DNA from: JAAZMA01 sp036720245
GTDB lineage: Bacteria > Bacillota > Clostridia > Tissierellales > Tepidimicrobiaceae
Length of the DNA: 64,000 nt
Direction: 5' to 3'
NCBI GenBank assembly: GCA_036720245.1
Contig: DAIMNI010000003.1
Span: forward strand, 1-64,000
Part shown: positions 16,704 to 26,080 of the stretch, in pieces
Position numbering within the stretch: the stretch's first letter is position 1
How the letters are laid out: each line of letters opens with the position of its first letter
Notes under the pieces: model-generated
The model's database searches: none
Seen by the model: only the letters and a program-made list of their open reading frames with translations
Told to the model about the DNA's origin: nothing
Translations under genes and position numbers: made by a program

Positions 16704-17966
16704 ATGAACATGAAAAAGACCCTAATTTTTATACTGATTGTTGCGATAGTTGCCTTTGCTTCATATACTGCAATTTATGGTATAGAAATTAAGGGTAAAA
16801 AGGTTGGAAGAATTCAAGATTCCATAGACTTAGGATTGGATTTAGCAGGAGGAGTATATGTAGTATTAGAAGCTCAAACTGATTTACAAGGAGCAGAGCT
16901 TCAAAAGGCTATGGAACAGTCTAAAATGATTATCAATCAAAGGGTAGATGGTTTAGGGGTAACAGAACCCAATATAGCTATAGAAGGAAATAATCGTATT
17001 AGAATAGAATTAGCTGGTGTAGAAGATCCACAAGAAGCGATTGAAATGATAGGTAAAACTGCTCAATTGCAATTTGTAGATTCAAAGGGAAACGAAGTTG
17101 TATCTGGGAAAAATGTTAAATCTTCTGAGGTGGCATTTTATTCAACTGATTTTGGTGATAAGCCAGTAGTATCATTAGAATTTGATAAGGATGGGGCAGT
17201 TGCTTTTAAGGAAGCTACTGAAAGAGCAGTAGCAGAAGCAAATGATTTAGATAAAATCATTTATATTGTATTAGATAATGAAATCATATCTGCACCCATA
17301 GTTCAAAGTGCTATTTCCGACGGTAAGGCAGTAATCGAAGGTACATTTGAGGTAGAAGATGCTAATAGACTAGCAACTTTAATAAGAGCTGGTGCATTAC
17401 CTGTAGATATGGTTGAATTACAGACTTCAGTAATTGGGCCAACTTTAGGTTCAGAGGCTTTGGAAAGAAGTATTAAAGCTGGTGGAATTGCAATTTTAAT
17501 TATATTCTTATTTATGTTAATTTATTATAGAATACCTGGTTTAGTTGCAGATATTGGCCTTGCTATTTATACTTTAATAGTCTTATACTCTATGAAATTC
17601 TTAGGTGTAAAACTTACACTACCTGGTATTGCCGCCCTTATTTTATCTATAGGTATGGCAGTAGATGCCAATGTTTTGATATTTGAAAGAATTAAAGAAG
17701 AACTAAAAAACGGAAGATCCATTCGTGCAGCTATTGATCAGGGATTCCAAAGGGCTTTAACTTCTGTATTAGATTCTAATATAACTACTTTAATAGCAGG
17801 TGTAGTACTATATTATTTTGGAGTTGGACCTATTAGAGGTTTTGGAGTAACTTTAATACTAGGTATAATTGCATCAATGATAACTTCAGTATTTATTACA
17901 AAGCATTTATTAAAATTAACTATAGATATGACTAATACTAAAAATACAAAGCTATATGGAGCGTAA
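16704..17966 (+). CDS. secD: Protein translocase subunit SecD
   Basis: SecD, with SecF, uses the proton motive force to pull exported proteins through SecYEG from outside. The 420-aa protein has an N-terminal membrane helix, the DLGLDLAGGVYVVLEA motif (about residues 34-49), an external P1 domain (about 50-240) and five C-terminal helices with the conserved AVDANVLIFERIKEE motif. I chose ATG 16704 (about 8 bases after GGAGG); ATG 16698 would be only two bases from the SD. The P1 domain is short, as usual in Clostridia. secF follows after 11 bases. Confidence 0.96.
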   Translation: MNMKKTLIFILIVAIVAFASYTAIYGIEIKGKKVGRIQDSIDLGLDLAGGVYVVLEAQTDLQGAELQKAMEQSKMIINQRVDGLGVTEPNIAIEGNNRIRIELAGVEDPQEAIEMIGKTAQLQFVDSKGNEVVSGKNVKSSEVAFYSTDFGDKPVVSLEFDKDGAVAFKEATERAVAEANDLDKIIYIVLDNEIISAPIVQSAISDGKAVIEGTFEVEDANRLATLIRAGALPVDMVELQTSVIGPTLGSEALERSIKAGGIAILIIFLFMLIYYRIPGLVADIGLAIYTLIVLYSMKFLGVKLTLPGIAALILSIGMAVDANVLIFERIKEELKNGRSIRAAIDQGFQRALTSVLDSNITTLIAGVVLYYFGVGPIRGFGVTLILGIIASMITSVFITKHLLKLTIDMTNTKNTKLYGA

Positions 17967-17977
17967 GGGGTGATAAT

Positions 17978-18826
17978 ATGGATATTATAAAAAATAGAAA
18001 AATCTATTATAGTATATCTTTAGGAGTTATTATTCTTGGCTTAATTATGTGGATGGTTAATGGCTTAAACTATGGGATTGATTTTACTGGAGGCACATCT
18101 ATACAAATAAAAATCGGACAAGTAATTACTGAAGATGAAGCCAGAGAAATAGTAGATGAATACGATAGTGAAGCAAGTATCATTCATATAGGTAGCAATC
18201 AGGATGAAATAATGATAAGGAGTAGCAAAGATTTTAGTAATCAAGAGATTAATGAAATAGTAGATAAGTTCCAAAAAAAATATAATATTAAAGATAAAGA
18301 ATTTCAATCAGAAAAATTTGGACCTTTTATGGGAAAGGAAATTAGAAAAAGGGCATTATTATCTTCGCTTATAGCAGTAGTAGCTATGCTTATATATATA
18401 AGCTGGAGATTTGAATTAAAATTTGCAATTGCAGCAATTATTGCTTTGATTCACGATGTTTTAGTTACTTTCTCTATTTATGCTATATTTAAAATCCCAA
18501 TAAATTCTTCATTTATAGCTGCAATTCTTACTATACTTGGATATTCAATAAATGATACCATAGTAATATTCGATAGAATTAGGGAAGAAATGAAATTAAA
18601 TCCTAAAACAAATGCAGAGGATATAATAAATATAAGTATAAAAAAATCTTTAACTAGAACTATTAATACATCTTTAACCACACTAATTGCCGTAGTACTT
18701 CTTTATATATTTGGAGTTGAGGATGTTCAAATATTAGCATTACCACTTATATTTGGTATTATTTCTGGTACCTATTCTTCATTATTTATTGCATCCCCCT
18801 TATGGTATGAAATGAAAAGTAGATAA
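17978..18826 (+). CDS. secF: Protein translocase subunit SecF
   Basis: Partner of SecD; 282 aa. There is one N-terminal membrane helix (about residues 10-30), the GLNYGIDFTGGTSIQI motif (about 29-44), a small external domain, and five C-terminal helices with the GYSINDTIVIFDRIREE motif that carries the proton-relay Asp. Separate secD and secF genes are usual in Clostridia, whereas B. subtilis has a fused SecDF. It ends just before a strong hairpin, so secD-secF is probably one bicistronic unit. Confidence 0.96.
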   Translation: MDIIKNRKIYYSISLGVIILGLIMWMVNGLNYGIDFTGGTSIQIKIGQVITEDEAREIVDEYDSEASIIHIGSNQDEIMIRSSKDFSNQEINEIVDKFQKKYNIKDKEFQSEKFGPFMGKEIRKRALLSSLIAVVAMLIYISWRFELKFAIAAIIALIHDVLVTFSIYAIFKIPINSSFIAAILTILGYSINDTIVIFDRIREEMKLNPKTNAEDIINISIKKSLTRTINTSLTTLIAVVLLYIFGVEDVQILALPLIFGIISGTYSSLFIASPLWYEMKSR

Positions 18827-18832
18827 ATTTAC

Positions 18833-18862
18833 ACATAAAACTGCCTTTTGGCAGTTTTATGT
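18833..18862 (+). terminator. Strong hairpin after secF
   Basis: ACATAAAACTGCC (18833-18845) and GGCAGTTTTATGT (18850-18862) form a perfect 13-base stem with a TTTT loop. The T-rich 3' arm and symmetrical sequence fit a rho-independent terminator. Confidence 0.75.
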
Positions 18863-18959
18863 AATTAATGCTTTAATTTTGGGTGAAGATCTTGTATTAT
18901 AAGATTATAACAAAAAGATAGAAAATATTTAGTCTCAATTATCTAGGAGTGATAATATT

Positions 18960-20726
18960 TTGGAAAAATGGTTTGTAAAAAATATTAAAGCAGATTTAGA
19001 TTTATTATCAAAAGAAGTCGGAGTAAATAAACTTTTATGTAGATTAATGGTAAATAGAAATCTAGGGAGTTCTAAGGAAATGGATAGCTTTATTGAACCA
19101 AGTCTAGACAAATTACATAATCCCTTTTTAATGGCAGATATGGATATAGCGGTAAAAATGATATTAGATAGTATAGATAATAAGGAAAAAATAAGGATTT
19201 CCGGGGATTATGATCAAGATGGAAACTCAGCTATTTTAACTTTATATAATGGACTTAGTAAATTTAATGCCAATGTAGATTATGTTATTCCCAATAGAAT
19301 AAAAGATGGATATGGAATAAATGAGAGAATTGTACGAGAGGCTAAAGAAGATAATGTAGATTTAATAATAACCTGCGATAATGGAATATCTGCCTTTGAG
19401 CCTATTAAATTGGCTAAAGAACTGGGAATGGAAATTATTGTAACAGATCATCATGGTTTAGGCTATATTGAAAATAATGAAGAGAAAGAATATCTGTTGC
19501 CAGAGGCAGATGCAGTTCTCAATCCAAAAAGATGGGATTGTGATTACCCTTTTAAAGAACTATGTGGAGCAGGTGTGGCCTTTAAATTAATTCAGGGCAT
19601 TTATTTGAAAAAGGGTGTTCCCATGGAAGAAGCCTATGAATTATTAGAATTTGTAGCTATGGGTACAGTTTGCGATGTGGTAGATTTAATAAATGAAAAT
19701 CGTATAATAGTCAAGGAAGGATTGGAAAGAATCAATAATACTAGTAATATTGGATTAAAGGCTTTGATAAAGGCTACAGGTTTGGAAGACAAAACTATTA
19801 ACACCTATTCCCTAGGATTTATAATAGGCCCTTGTATAAATGCCTCTGGTAGATTAGATAATGCTGAAATAGCAGTGGAACTATTTTTAACTGAGGATTT
19901 TGAAAAGGCAGAAACCTATGCTAATAGACTCCATTCATTAAATGAAGAGAGAAAATCTTTAACAGAGGATGGCTTTTTAAAAGTTGTAGATAATATTGAA
20001 AATAGCAATATAAAAAAAGACGATGTATTGGTAGCATATGAACCTAGTATTCATGAAAGTATAGCAGGTATTATTGCTGGGAGAGTTAAGGATAAATATT
20101 ATAGGCCAACTTTCGTTTTAACTGAATCTAAGGATGAAAATAAAATAAAAGGTTCTGGTAGATCTATAAAGGAATACAATATGTTTGAAGAAATTATGAA
20201 AACAAAAGATTTATTATTATCCTGTGGTGGACATCCTATGGCAGCGGGCTTATCTTTGAATTTAGATAATTTAAATGCTTTTAGAGAGAAACTAAATGAA
20301 GAATCTAGTTTAACTAAAGAGGATTTAACGCCAAAGGTATATATGGATATGCATCTTCCCTTAGACTATATTAGTTTTTCCTTAGTGGAGGATTTGAAAC
20401 TACTAGAGCCCTATGGGAAAGGGAATCCAAAACCTTCCTTTGGTGAAAAAAGCATTAGGGTTAAAAGGGCTTTTATTCTTGGAAGTAATCAGAATGTTCT
20501 AAAGTTAGTGCTATTGACTAATAGTGGAAGAACTATTGAGGGAATTTACTTTGGAGATATAGAAGAATTTGAAACTAGAATTTCTTATAAATTTGGATCT
20601 AGTGAATTAGATAAACTATATAGTGGTATAGAAAACAATATTGAGTTAGATATTGTATATGTACCAAATATAAATGAGTATATGGGGAAAAGAAGTCTTC
20701 AAGTTTATATTAAGCACTATAGATAA
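18960..20726 (+). CDS. recJ: RecJ-family single-stranded-DNA exonuclease (DHH phosphoesterase)
   Basis: 588-aa DHH-family nuclease that degrades single-stranded DNA 5' to 3' in recombination and repair. Metal-binding motifs are visible: GDYDQDGNSA with D83, D85 and D87, the TCDNGIS segment (motif II), D163-H164-H165 (motif III, VTDHHG), and GGHPMAAGLSL of the DHHA1 domain. Motif I reads DYDQDG where most RecJ proteins have DYDVDG; the metal-binding aspartates are intact. Start is TTG 18960 behind TAGGAGTGA. The position between secF and relA is the usual recJ place, but the adenine phosphoribosyltransferase gene that often lies between recJ and relA is missing. Confidence 0.9.
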   Translation: MEKWFVKNIKADLDLLSKEVGVNKLLCRLMVNRNLGSSKEMDSFIEPSLDKLHNPFLMADMDIAVKMILDSIDNKEKIRISGDYDQDGNSAILTLYNGLSKFNANVDYVIPNRIKDGYGINERIVREAKEDNVDLIITCDNGISAFEPIKLAKELGMEIIVTDHHGLGYIENNEEKEYLLPEADAVLNPKRWDCDYPFKELCGAGVAFKLIQGIYLKKGVPMEEAYELLEFVAMGTVCDVVDLINENRIIVKEGLERINNTSNIGLKALIKATGLEDKTINTYSLGFIIGPCINASGRLDNAEIAVELFLTEDFEKAETYANRLHSLNEERKSLTEDGFLKVVDNIENSNIKKDDVLVAYEPSIHESIAGIIAGRVKDKYYRPTFVLTESKDENKIKGSGRSIKEYNMFEEIMKTKDLLLSCGGHPMAAGLSLNLDNLNAFREKLNEESSLTKEDLTPKVYMDMHLPLDYISFSLVEDLKLLEPYGKGNPKPSFGEKSIRVKRAFILGSNQNVLKLVLLTNSGRTIEGIYFGDIEEFETRISYKFGSSELDKLYSGIENNIELDIVYVPNINEYMGKRSLQVYIKHYR

Positions 20727-20755
20727 TATTTAGTAGTTTTAATATTTGAATTAAA

Positions 20756-20764
20756 TGTTATAAT
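20756..20764 (+). promoter_or_regulatory. Putative extended -10 promoter for relA
   Basis: TGTTATAAT (TGn plus perfect TATAAT) lies 75 bases before relA, in the only sizeable gap after recJ. No good -35 element. Confidence 0.4.
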
Positions 20765-20839
20765 ATATCCATAATAAAAATTAAATTTAAAATTTAGTTT
20801 ATTTATATTAGTATAGATAAATTTGAGTGGGTGAAATAT

Positions 20840-23014
20840 ATGATTGAAAACTTACTATTAAAAATTGAACAGTATAATCCACATGCTGATATGGGAAAAA
20901 TTATTAAAGCCTATCATTTTGCTCAGTCGGCCCATGAAGGTCAATACAGAAATTCTGGAGAAATGTATTTTGTCCATCCATTTAATGTGGCCATGATATT
21001 GGCAGACCTAAATATGGATGAGGCTACTATTGTTGCAGGACTACTACATGATGTAATAGAGGATACAGAAATTACCTATGAAGAAATAGAAATAGAATTT
21101 GGTAAAGAAATAGCTGATTTAGTAGAAGGTGTAACAAAATTAAAGAAACTGCAATACAAGACTAAAGAGGAAAATCAGGCAGAAAATCTTAGAAAAATGG
21201 TTATGGCCATGGCTGAAGATATTAGGGTTATTATTATAAAATTAGCTGATAGACTCCACAATATGAGAACTCTAGAATATATGAGTGAGGAAAAAAAGAA
21301 GGAAAAGGCTATAGAAACTTTAGAAATATATGCTCCATTGGCTCATAGACTTGGTATGTCTAGAATCAAATGGGAATTAGAAGATTTATCCCTTAGACAT
21401 TTAGATCCAGATGGATATTATGATTTAGTGGAAAAGGTATCAAAAAGAAGAAAAGAAAGAGAAGAATATATACAGGTAATTATAGCTGAATTACAAGAAA
21501 AATTAGATGAAATGGCTATTCCTAGTGATATTAGTGGTAGACCTAAATCCTTTTACAGCATTTATAAGAAAATGGTTTACCAAAATAAATCCTTTGAACA
21601 AATTTTTGATTTAACAGCTATAAGGGTAATAGTAGATAGTGTTAAGGATTGCTATGGAGTGCTTGGGATAGTCCATACTATGTGGAAACCTATTCCAGGT
21701 AGATTTAAAGATTATATTGCTATGCCTAAGCCTAATATGTATCAATCTATTCATACCACAGTAATTGGATCAGAAGGGGAAATATTTGAAGTGCAAATTA
21801 GAACCTGGGATATGCATAGAACTGCAGAATACGGAATTGCTGCCCACTGGAAATATAAAGAGGGGGTTGTTAAATCAGATAATTTTGATGAAAAGCTAAC
21901 TTGGTTAAGGCAATTATTAGAATGGCAAAAAGACTTAAAAGATCCAACAGAGTTTATGGAGACTTTAAAAATAGACTTATTTACAGATGAGGTATATGTA
22001 TTTACCCCAAGGGGGGATGTAATTAATTTACCCAATGGTTCCACACCAATAGACTTTGCCTATAGGGTTCATACGGATGTGGGGAATACCTGTGTGGGTG
22101 CAAAAGTAGATGGGAGAATAGTTCCTTTAGATTATAAATTAAAAAATGGAAATATTGTAGAAGTTCTAACTTCCTCCAATAGTGGACCTAGTAGAGATTG
22201 GTTAAAAATAGTAAAAAGTAATCAGGCTAAAACTAAAATTCGCCAATGGTTTAAAAAAGAAGATAGAGAATTAAATATAGTCAAAGGTAAAGGATTTTTA
22301 GAAAAGGAAGTTAAAAGGCAAGGCTATAAAACTACTAATATTTTAAAAGAGGAATGGCTAAAAAGTATTGCCAATAAATTGAGTTTAAATAATTCAGAGG
22401 ATTTATATGCAGGTCTAGGTTATGGCGGCATTACATTATCTCAAGTAATGCCCAGATTAAAAGAATTATATAATAAACATTATAAAATAGAAGAAGATAA
22501 AACAATTCCAGAGTATAAAACTAGAGAGGAGTTTACTCCTAAAAAACTTACTTCAGTAACTCAAGGAGTAAGTATAGAGGGAGTTGATAATATAAAAGTA
22601 AGGTTTTCTAAATGTTGCAATCCAGTACCAGGAGATGAAATAGTAGGATATATAACTAGGGGAAGAGGGCTATCCATTCATAGAAAAGATTGCCCTAATA
22701 TTTCAGAATTAACTAATGAATTAGATGGGCAGGAAAGATTTATTGAAGTGAAATGGGATACTAGCGAAAGGGCAGAGTATCCAGTAGAAATTCAAATTGT
22801 GGCTACTGATAGACCTGGTTTATTGACAAATATTACTCAAAAAATAAATGATTCTAATCTTAGCTTATTATCCTTAAATGCTAGAACTAATAAGGAAAAA
22901 TTAGTCATCATAAATATCACTTTGGAAATAAAAAACATTGCACAATTAAAAGAATTAATAAAGGGAATTAAAAATATGAAAGGTGTTATAGATGTATATA
23001 GAGTAACGAGTTAG
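20840..23014 (+). CDS. relA: Bifunctional (p)ppGpp synthetase/hydrolase RelA/SpoT (Rel)
   Basis: Rel makes and degrades the stringent-response alarmone (p)ppGpp. Domain order in the 724-aa protein is complete: HD hydrolase domain with H70-D71 (LLHDVIEDTE), synthetase domain (about residues 230-345) with RFKDYIAMPKPNMYQSIHT, TGS domain (about 390-450, VYVFTPRGDVINLP), a zinc-finger-like CCNPVPGDEIVGY segment and a C-terminal ACT domain. Both catalytic sites appear intact. I start at ATG 20840, five bases from GGGTGA, rather than GTG 20831. dtd follows after 15 bases and is probably co-transcribed. Confidence 0.97.
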   Translation: MIENLLLKIEQYNPHADMGKIIKAYHFAQSAHEGQYRNSGEMYFVHPFNVAMILADLNMDEATIVAGLLHDVIEDTEITYEEIEIEFGKEIADLVEGVTKLKKLQYKTKEENQAENLRKMVMAMAEDIRVIIIKLADRLHNMRTLEYMSEEKKKEKAIETLEIYAPLAHRLGMSRIKWELEDLSLRHLDPDGYYDLVEKVSKRRKEREEYIQVIIAELQEKLDEMAIPSDISGRPKSFYSIYKKMVYQNKSFEQIFDLTAIRVIVDSVKDCYGVLGIVHTMWKPIPGRFKDYIAMPKPNMYQSIHTTVIGSEGEIFEVQIRTWDMHRTAEYGIAAHWKYKEGVVKSDNFDEKLTWLRQLLEWQKDLKDPTEFMETLKIDLFTDEVYVFTPRGDVINLPNGSTPIDFAYRVHTDVGNTCVGAKVDGRIVPLDYKLKNGNIVEVLTSSNSGPSRDWLKIVKSNQAKTKIRQWFKKEDRELNIVKGKGFLEKEVKRQGYKTTNILKEEWLKSIANKLSLNNSEDLYAGLGYGGITLSQVMPRLKELYNKHYKIEEDKTIPEYKTREEFTPKKLTSVTQGVSIEGVDNIKVRFSKCCNPVPGDEIVGYITRGRGLSIHRKDCPNISELTNELDGQERFIEVKWDTSERAEYPVEIQIVATDRPGLLTNITQKINDSNLSLLSLNARTNKEKLVIINITLEIKNIAQLKELIKGIKNMKGVIDVYRVTS

Positions 23015-23029
23015 GAAAGGAAGGTATAG

Positions 23030-23479
23030 ATGAGAGCAGTAGTACAAAGAGTAGACTATTCATCTGTAAAAGTAAATAGTGAAATAGTCGGAAAAATTAA
23101 TAGAGGATTATTAGTTTTCCTTGGGGTTGGAGAAAATGATGGTAAGGATGATTTAGAATACATGGTAGATAAAATTCTAGGCTTAAGAATATTTGAAGAT
23201 GATTTAGGAAAAATGAATTTATCCCTTAAAGATATAGTAGGAGAAATCCTAGTGGTTTCTCAATTTACATTATATGGAGACGTAAGGCGAGGTAGGAGGC
23301 CAAGTTTTACTAATTCAGCTAAACCTGAACTAGGGGAAAAGTTTTATAATGAATTTATTGAAAAATGTAGGGAAGAAGGCATAAAAACTGAAACTGGCAT
23401 ATTTGGTGCCCATATGGATGTGGAAATTAAAAATAATGGCCCTGTAACCATATTAATCGATAGTAAAAAAACATTTTAG
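23030..23479 (+). CDS. dtd: D-aminoacyl-tRNA deacylase
   Basis: Dtd clears D-amino acids and glycine mischarged onto tRNA. The 149-aa length is standard. The two family motifs are visible: SQFTLYGDVRRGRRPSF (about residues 78-94) and the C-terminal NNGPVTILID with its Gly-cis-Pro gate. The opening MRAVVQRVDYSSVKV is typical. It lies 15 bases after relA and 11 before the MBL hydrolase gene, an order conserved in many Firmicutes. Confidence 0.98.
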   Translation: MRAVVQRVDYSSVKVNSEIVGKINRGLLVFLGVGENDGKDDLEYMVDKILGLRIFEDDLGKMNLSLKDIVGEILVVSQFTLYGDVRRGRRPSFTNSAKPELGEKFYNEFIEKCREEGIKTETGIFGAHMDVEIKNNGPVTILIDSKKTF

Positions 23480-23490
23480 GAGGGGTTTTA

Positions 23491-24111
23491 TTGAAGGTTG
23501 TTACTATACCAGCAGGCATATATGCAGCTAATTGTTATATAGTCTATTCAGAAGATACGAGAAAGGGAATTGTAATAGACCCTGGTGGAGATGTAGATGA
23601 TATAATAAAAAAAATAGAAGAATTAAATCTAGATATTGAATACATTGTTCTAACTCATGGTCATGGAGACCATATTGGTGGGATATCAGATTTAAAATCC
23701 TTTATAGATGTGCCAGTAGCTATTCATAAAGAGGATGAATATATGCTAAAGGATGGCAGTGTAAATTTGTCCAGTCAAATGGCTATGGGTAATATTGAAT
23801 TAAATGCAGATATATTATTAGAAGATAAGGCTGAAATTTCATTTGGCGATTTAAACGCCAAGGTAATCCATACCCCAGGGCACACTCCAGGAGGTATTAG
23901 TTTAAAAATAGGAGATAATATATTTACAGGAGACACATTATTTGCGGGTTCCATAGGAAGAACTGATTTTCCTGGTGGTTCCTATGAAGAAATTATTTCT
24001 TCAATAAAAAATAAAATAATTATTTATCCGGAAGAAACTGTTATCTACCCTGGGCATGGACCAGCTACTAATATAAAATTAGAAAAAGCAAATAATCCAT
24101 TTTTAAGATAA
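23491..24111 (+). CDS. MBL-fold hydrolase (glyoxalase II-like)
   Basis: 206-aa cytoplasmic metallo-beta-lactamase-fold enzyme. Metal ligands are visible in LTHGHGDHIGG (HxHxDH), HTPGHTPGG, FTGDTLFAGSIGRTDFPGG and the final YPGHGP. This is the glyoxalase II/YqgX-type group found next to dtd in many Firmicutes. The natural substrate is not settled; thioester hydrolysis of S-lactoyl thiols is the usual proposal. It lacks the C-terminal glutathione-binding domain of classical GloB. TTG start at 23491 behind AGGAGGGG. The next gene begins after a hairpin. Confidence 0.92.
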   Translation: MKVVTIPAGIYAANCYIVYSEDTRKGIVIDPGGDVDDIIKKIEELNLDIEYIVLTHGHGDHIGGISDLKSFIDVPVAIHKEDEYMLKDGSVNLSSQMAMGNIELNADILLEDKAEISFGDLNAKVIHTPGHTPGGISLKIGDNIFTGDTLFAGSIGRTDFPGGSYEEIISSIKNKIIIYPEETVIYPGHGPATNIKLEKANNPFLR

Positions 24112-24117
24112 ATTATT

Positions 24118-24155
24118 AGCCACCTTTTAGGGAATTATAAATTTAGGAGGTGGCT
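24118..24155 (+). promoter_or_regulatory. Hairpin that hides the SD of the small HTH gene
   Basis: AGCCACCTTTTA (24118-24129) pairs with TAGGAGGTGGCT (24144-24155), 12 pairs with two G-U and a 14-base loop. The complete AGGAGGT ribosome binding site lies in the 3' arm. There is no real T run, so a translational control element is as likely as a terminator. Confidence 0.6.
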
Positions 24156-24158
24156 TAA

Positions 24159-24329
24159 ATGAATAAAAAGAAAAAAGTAAATTATAATAAACTAAAAGAA
24201 AATGTGGATTTACAGGATATAAATGAATTAATGGAAATGGGACTTAAGAAAGAGGAAATATCCAGAGAATTGGGTATTTCACAAAAATATATAAAAAAGG
24301 TGTTTAACGATTATTATAAAGATTACTAG
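24159..24329 (+). CDS. Small basic helix-turn-helix-like protein, 56 aa
   Basis: A 56-residue, lysine-rich protein. The C-terminal two-thirds read as a helix-turn-helix: DINELMEMGLKKEEISREL, the turn GIS, and QKYIKKVFNDYY as recognition helix, similar to resolvase or sigma-factor region 4 HTHs. It has an AGGAGGT SD and fits between the MBL gene and hemZ, ending 10 bases before hemZ. I know no family name for it. The SD is buried in a hairpin, so translation may be controlled. It could regulate hemZ or be a DNA-binding remnant; neither is shown. Confidence 0.7.
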   Translation: MNKKKKVNYNKLKENVDLQDINELMEMGLKKEEISRELGISQKYIKKVFNDYYKDY

Positions 24330-24339
24330 GTGAAATTTA

Positions 24340-25818
24340 ATGATATATGTAAATTTAGCAAATCAGGATTTTAAATACGAAATTTATGAATTAATTAAAG
24401 TTTTCTTTTTTGGGGAAGAAATAATATTTATTGATGATAGGGAAGAATATCATGGAATAGGTTTATTAATTGAAAATAGGCTTATTAAAGAGGGCAATAA
24501 AGTAGATTCTTTATTAAAAATATACGATGATAATAAATTAATTTATGAATCTAAAGAAAAAGATTTACAATCCATAGATATTGGGGAGGACAATCCAAAG
24601 AGAAAAATTAGAATAGGGGTAAAAAAAGGGCTATATGAGGGTTTAATTCATATATCTAATATTAAAGCACCTTGGGGCATATTGACAGGTATTAGGCCTG
24701 CAAAAATAGTCCATGGGCTACTGGATAATGAAATTCAGGAAGATAATATTAGGAATATACTATTAAATGAATATAAAATTTCCAGTGAAAAGGTAAATTT
24801 AATTTTAAATATTTGTAAAAGGCAAAGAAAATACTTATATCCTTTAAATGAAAATAGATTTAGTCTATATATAGATATACCTTTTTGCCCTAGTAGATGT
24901 TTGTACTGTTCTTTTCCCTCTTGTAATATTAATAAATATTCTAAATATGTAGATGAATATACAGACAAATTGATATATGAAATAAATAATATTAAAGATA
25001 TTATGAGAGGGAAATCTATTTCTACTGTCTATATAGGTGGTGGGACTCCTACAGCTATACCTATGGAAAATTTAGATAGAATAATTTTAAGTATTTATGA
25101 CAATTTTGGTAGGGAAAATATTGAAGAAATAACAGTAGAGGCAGGTAGACCTGATACTATTAGTAAAGAAATGCTAAAGATGTTAAACAAAAATAATATA
25201 GATAGAATTAGCATTAATCCTCAAACTATGAATGATAATACCCTAAAGCTTATTGGTAGAAAACACAATAGTATGGATATAGTTAAATCTTATTATTTAG
25301 CTAAAGAAATTGGCTTCAATATTATTAATATGGATTTAATAATTGGACTTCCTGGGGAGGGTTTAAGGGAAATTCAAAATACATTAAATGAAATCCAAAA
25401 ATTAAATCCTGAAAATTTAACTGTTCATACTTTGGCCATAAAGAGAGGTTCTAAATTTATTGAAACTATGGACAAATACCCCATTAAAGACCAAGCTATT
25501 ATAGGAGAAATGCTACAGAAAACTGAAAGTTTTTCAAAGTATATGAAACTTTATCCCTATTATCTATATAGACAAAAACAAATATTAGGAAATTTTGAAA
25601 ATATAGGCTATGCAAAAAAGGGAAATGAATGTGTATATAATATTAAAATGATGGAAGAAAAAGAAACCATAATGGCTGCAGGCATGGGAGCTGTGTCTAA
25701 GATATTTTTTCCAAAAGAAAATAGGATAGAAAGAGCACCAAATGTAAAATCTTTAGAAGAATATCTAAATAGAACTGAGGAAATGCTCAAAAGAAAGGTT
25801 CAGGCTTTAAATGGTTAA
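24340..25818 (+). CDS. hemZ: Radical SAM coproporphyrinogen dehydrogenase HemZ
   Basis: HemZ belongs to the oxygen-independent coproporphyrinogen oxidase group of radical SAM enzymes. The 492-aa protein has a N-terminal domain of about 170 residues and then the radical SAM core with the 4Fe-4S ligands C183, C187 and C190 (FCPSRCLYCSF), GGGTPTA, EAGRPD and the DLIIGLPGEG stretch. Gene order dtd-MBL-hemZ is usual in Clostridia. No other haem biosynthesis gene is present, and in anaerobes many HemZ proteins have an uncertain role. hisS, which commonly follows hemZ in Clostridia, is absent. Confidence 0.9.
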   Translation: MIYVNLANQDFKYEIYELIKVFFFGEEIIFIDDREEYHGIGLLIENRLIKEGNKVDSLLKIYDDNKLIYESKEKDLQSIDIGEDNPKRKIRIGVKKGLYEGLIHISNIKAPWGILTGIRPAKIVHGLLDNEIQEDNIRNILLNEYKISSEKVNLILNICKRQRKYLYPLNENRFSLYIDIPFCPSRCLYCSFPSCNINKYSKYVDEYTDKLIYEINNIKDIMRGKSISTVYIGGGTPTAIPMENLDRIILSIYDNFGRENIEEITVEAGRPDTISKEMLKMLNKNNIDRISINPQTMNDNTLKLIGRKHNSMDIVKSYYLAKEIGFNIINMDLIIGLPGEGLREIQNTLNEIQKLNPENLTVHTLAIKRGSKFIETMDKYPIKDQAIIGEMLQKTESFSKYMKLYPYYLYRQKQILGNFENIGYAKKGNECVYNIKMMEEKETIMAAGMGAVSKIFFPKENRIERAPNVKSLEEYLNRTEEMLKRKVQALNG

Positions 25819-25825
25819 AATCACC

Positions 25826-25854
25826 TTGACACTTAATATTATTTATCATATAAT
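25826..25854 (+). promoter_or_regulatory. Consensus sigma-A promoter for the aspS T-box transcript
   Basis: TTGACA (25826-25831), 17 bases, TATAAT (25849-25854): a perfect consensus just upstream of the T-box leader. Confidence 0.93.
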
Positions 25855-25874
25855 GATAAAAACATAAAAAACTA

Positions 25875-26080
25875 TGAAAAGAAAGAGTAATTAAATCCTT
25901 TATCTATAGAGAGTCAGACTTGGTGGAAACTGACGATAATATTTAATGAAGACGTCTTTGAGTTAACAAATATTTGTTCGTAGTAAACTACGTTATCAAT
26001 ATAAGTGAGGTATAGCCTAATTAGGGTGGCACCGCGAGATAGCCTCTCGTCCCTGAATTCAGAGATGAGGGGCTTTTTTT
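25875..26080 (+). promoter_or_regulatory. T-box riboswitch, Asp specifier GAC
   Basis: The stem I distal hairpin is GTCAG/CTGAC around a GGTGGAAA loop. The 3' strand reads GAA-GAC-G-TCTTTGAG, giving the specifier GAC (Asp) at 25951-25953. The T-box sequence AGGGTGGCACCGCG is at 26023-26036. The terminator pairs 26041-26055 with 26061-26074 and ends in TTTTTTT at 26074-26080. It should induce aspS when uncharged tRNA-Asp accumulates. The specifier matches the downstream gene. Confidence 0.95.

Noticed and set aside
24109..24160. The 24118-24155 hairpin as a simple rho-independent terminator
   Set aside because: It is followed by TTAAATG rather than a T run, so I list it as a regulatory hairpin instead.
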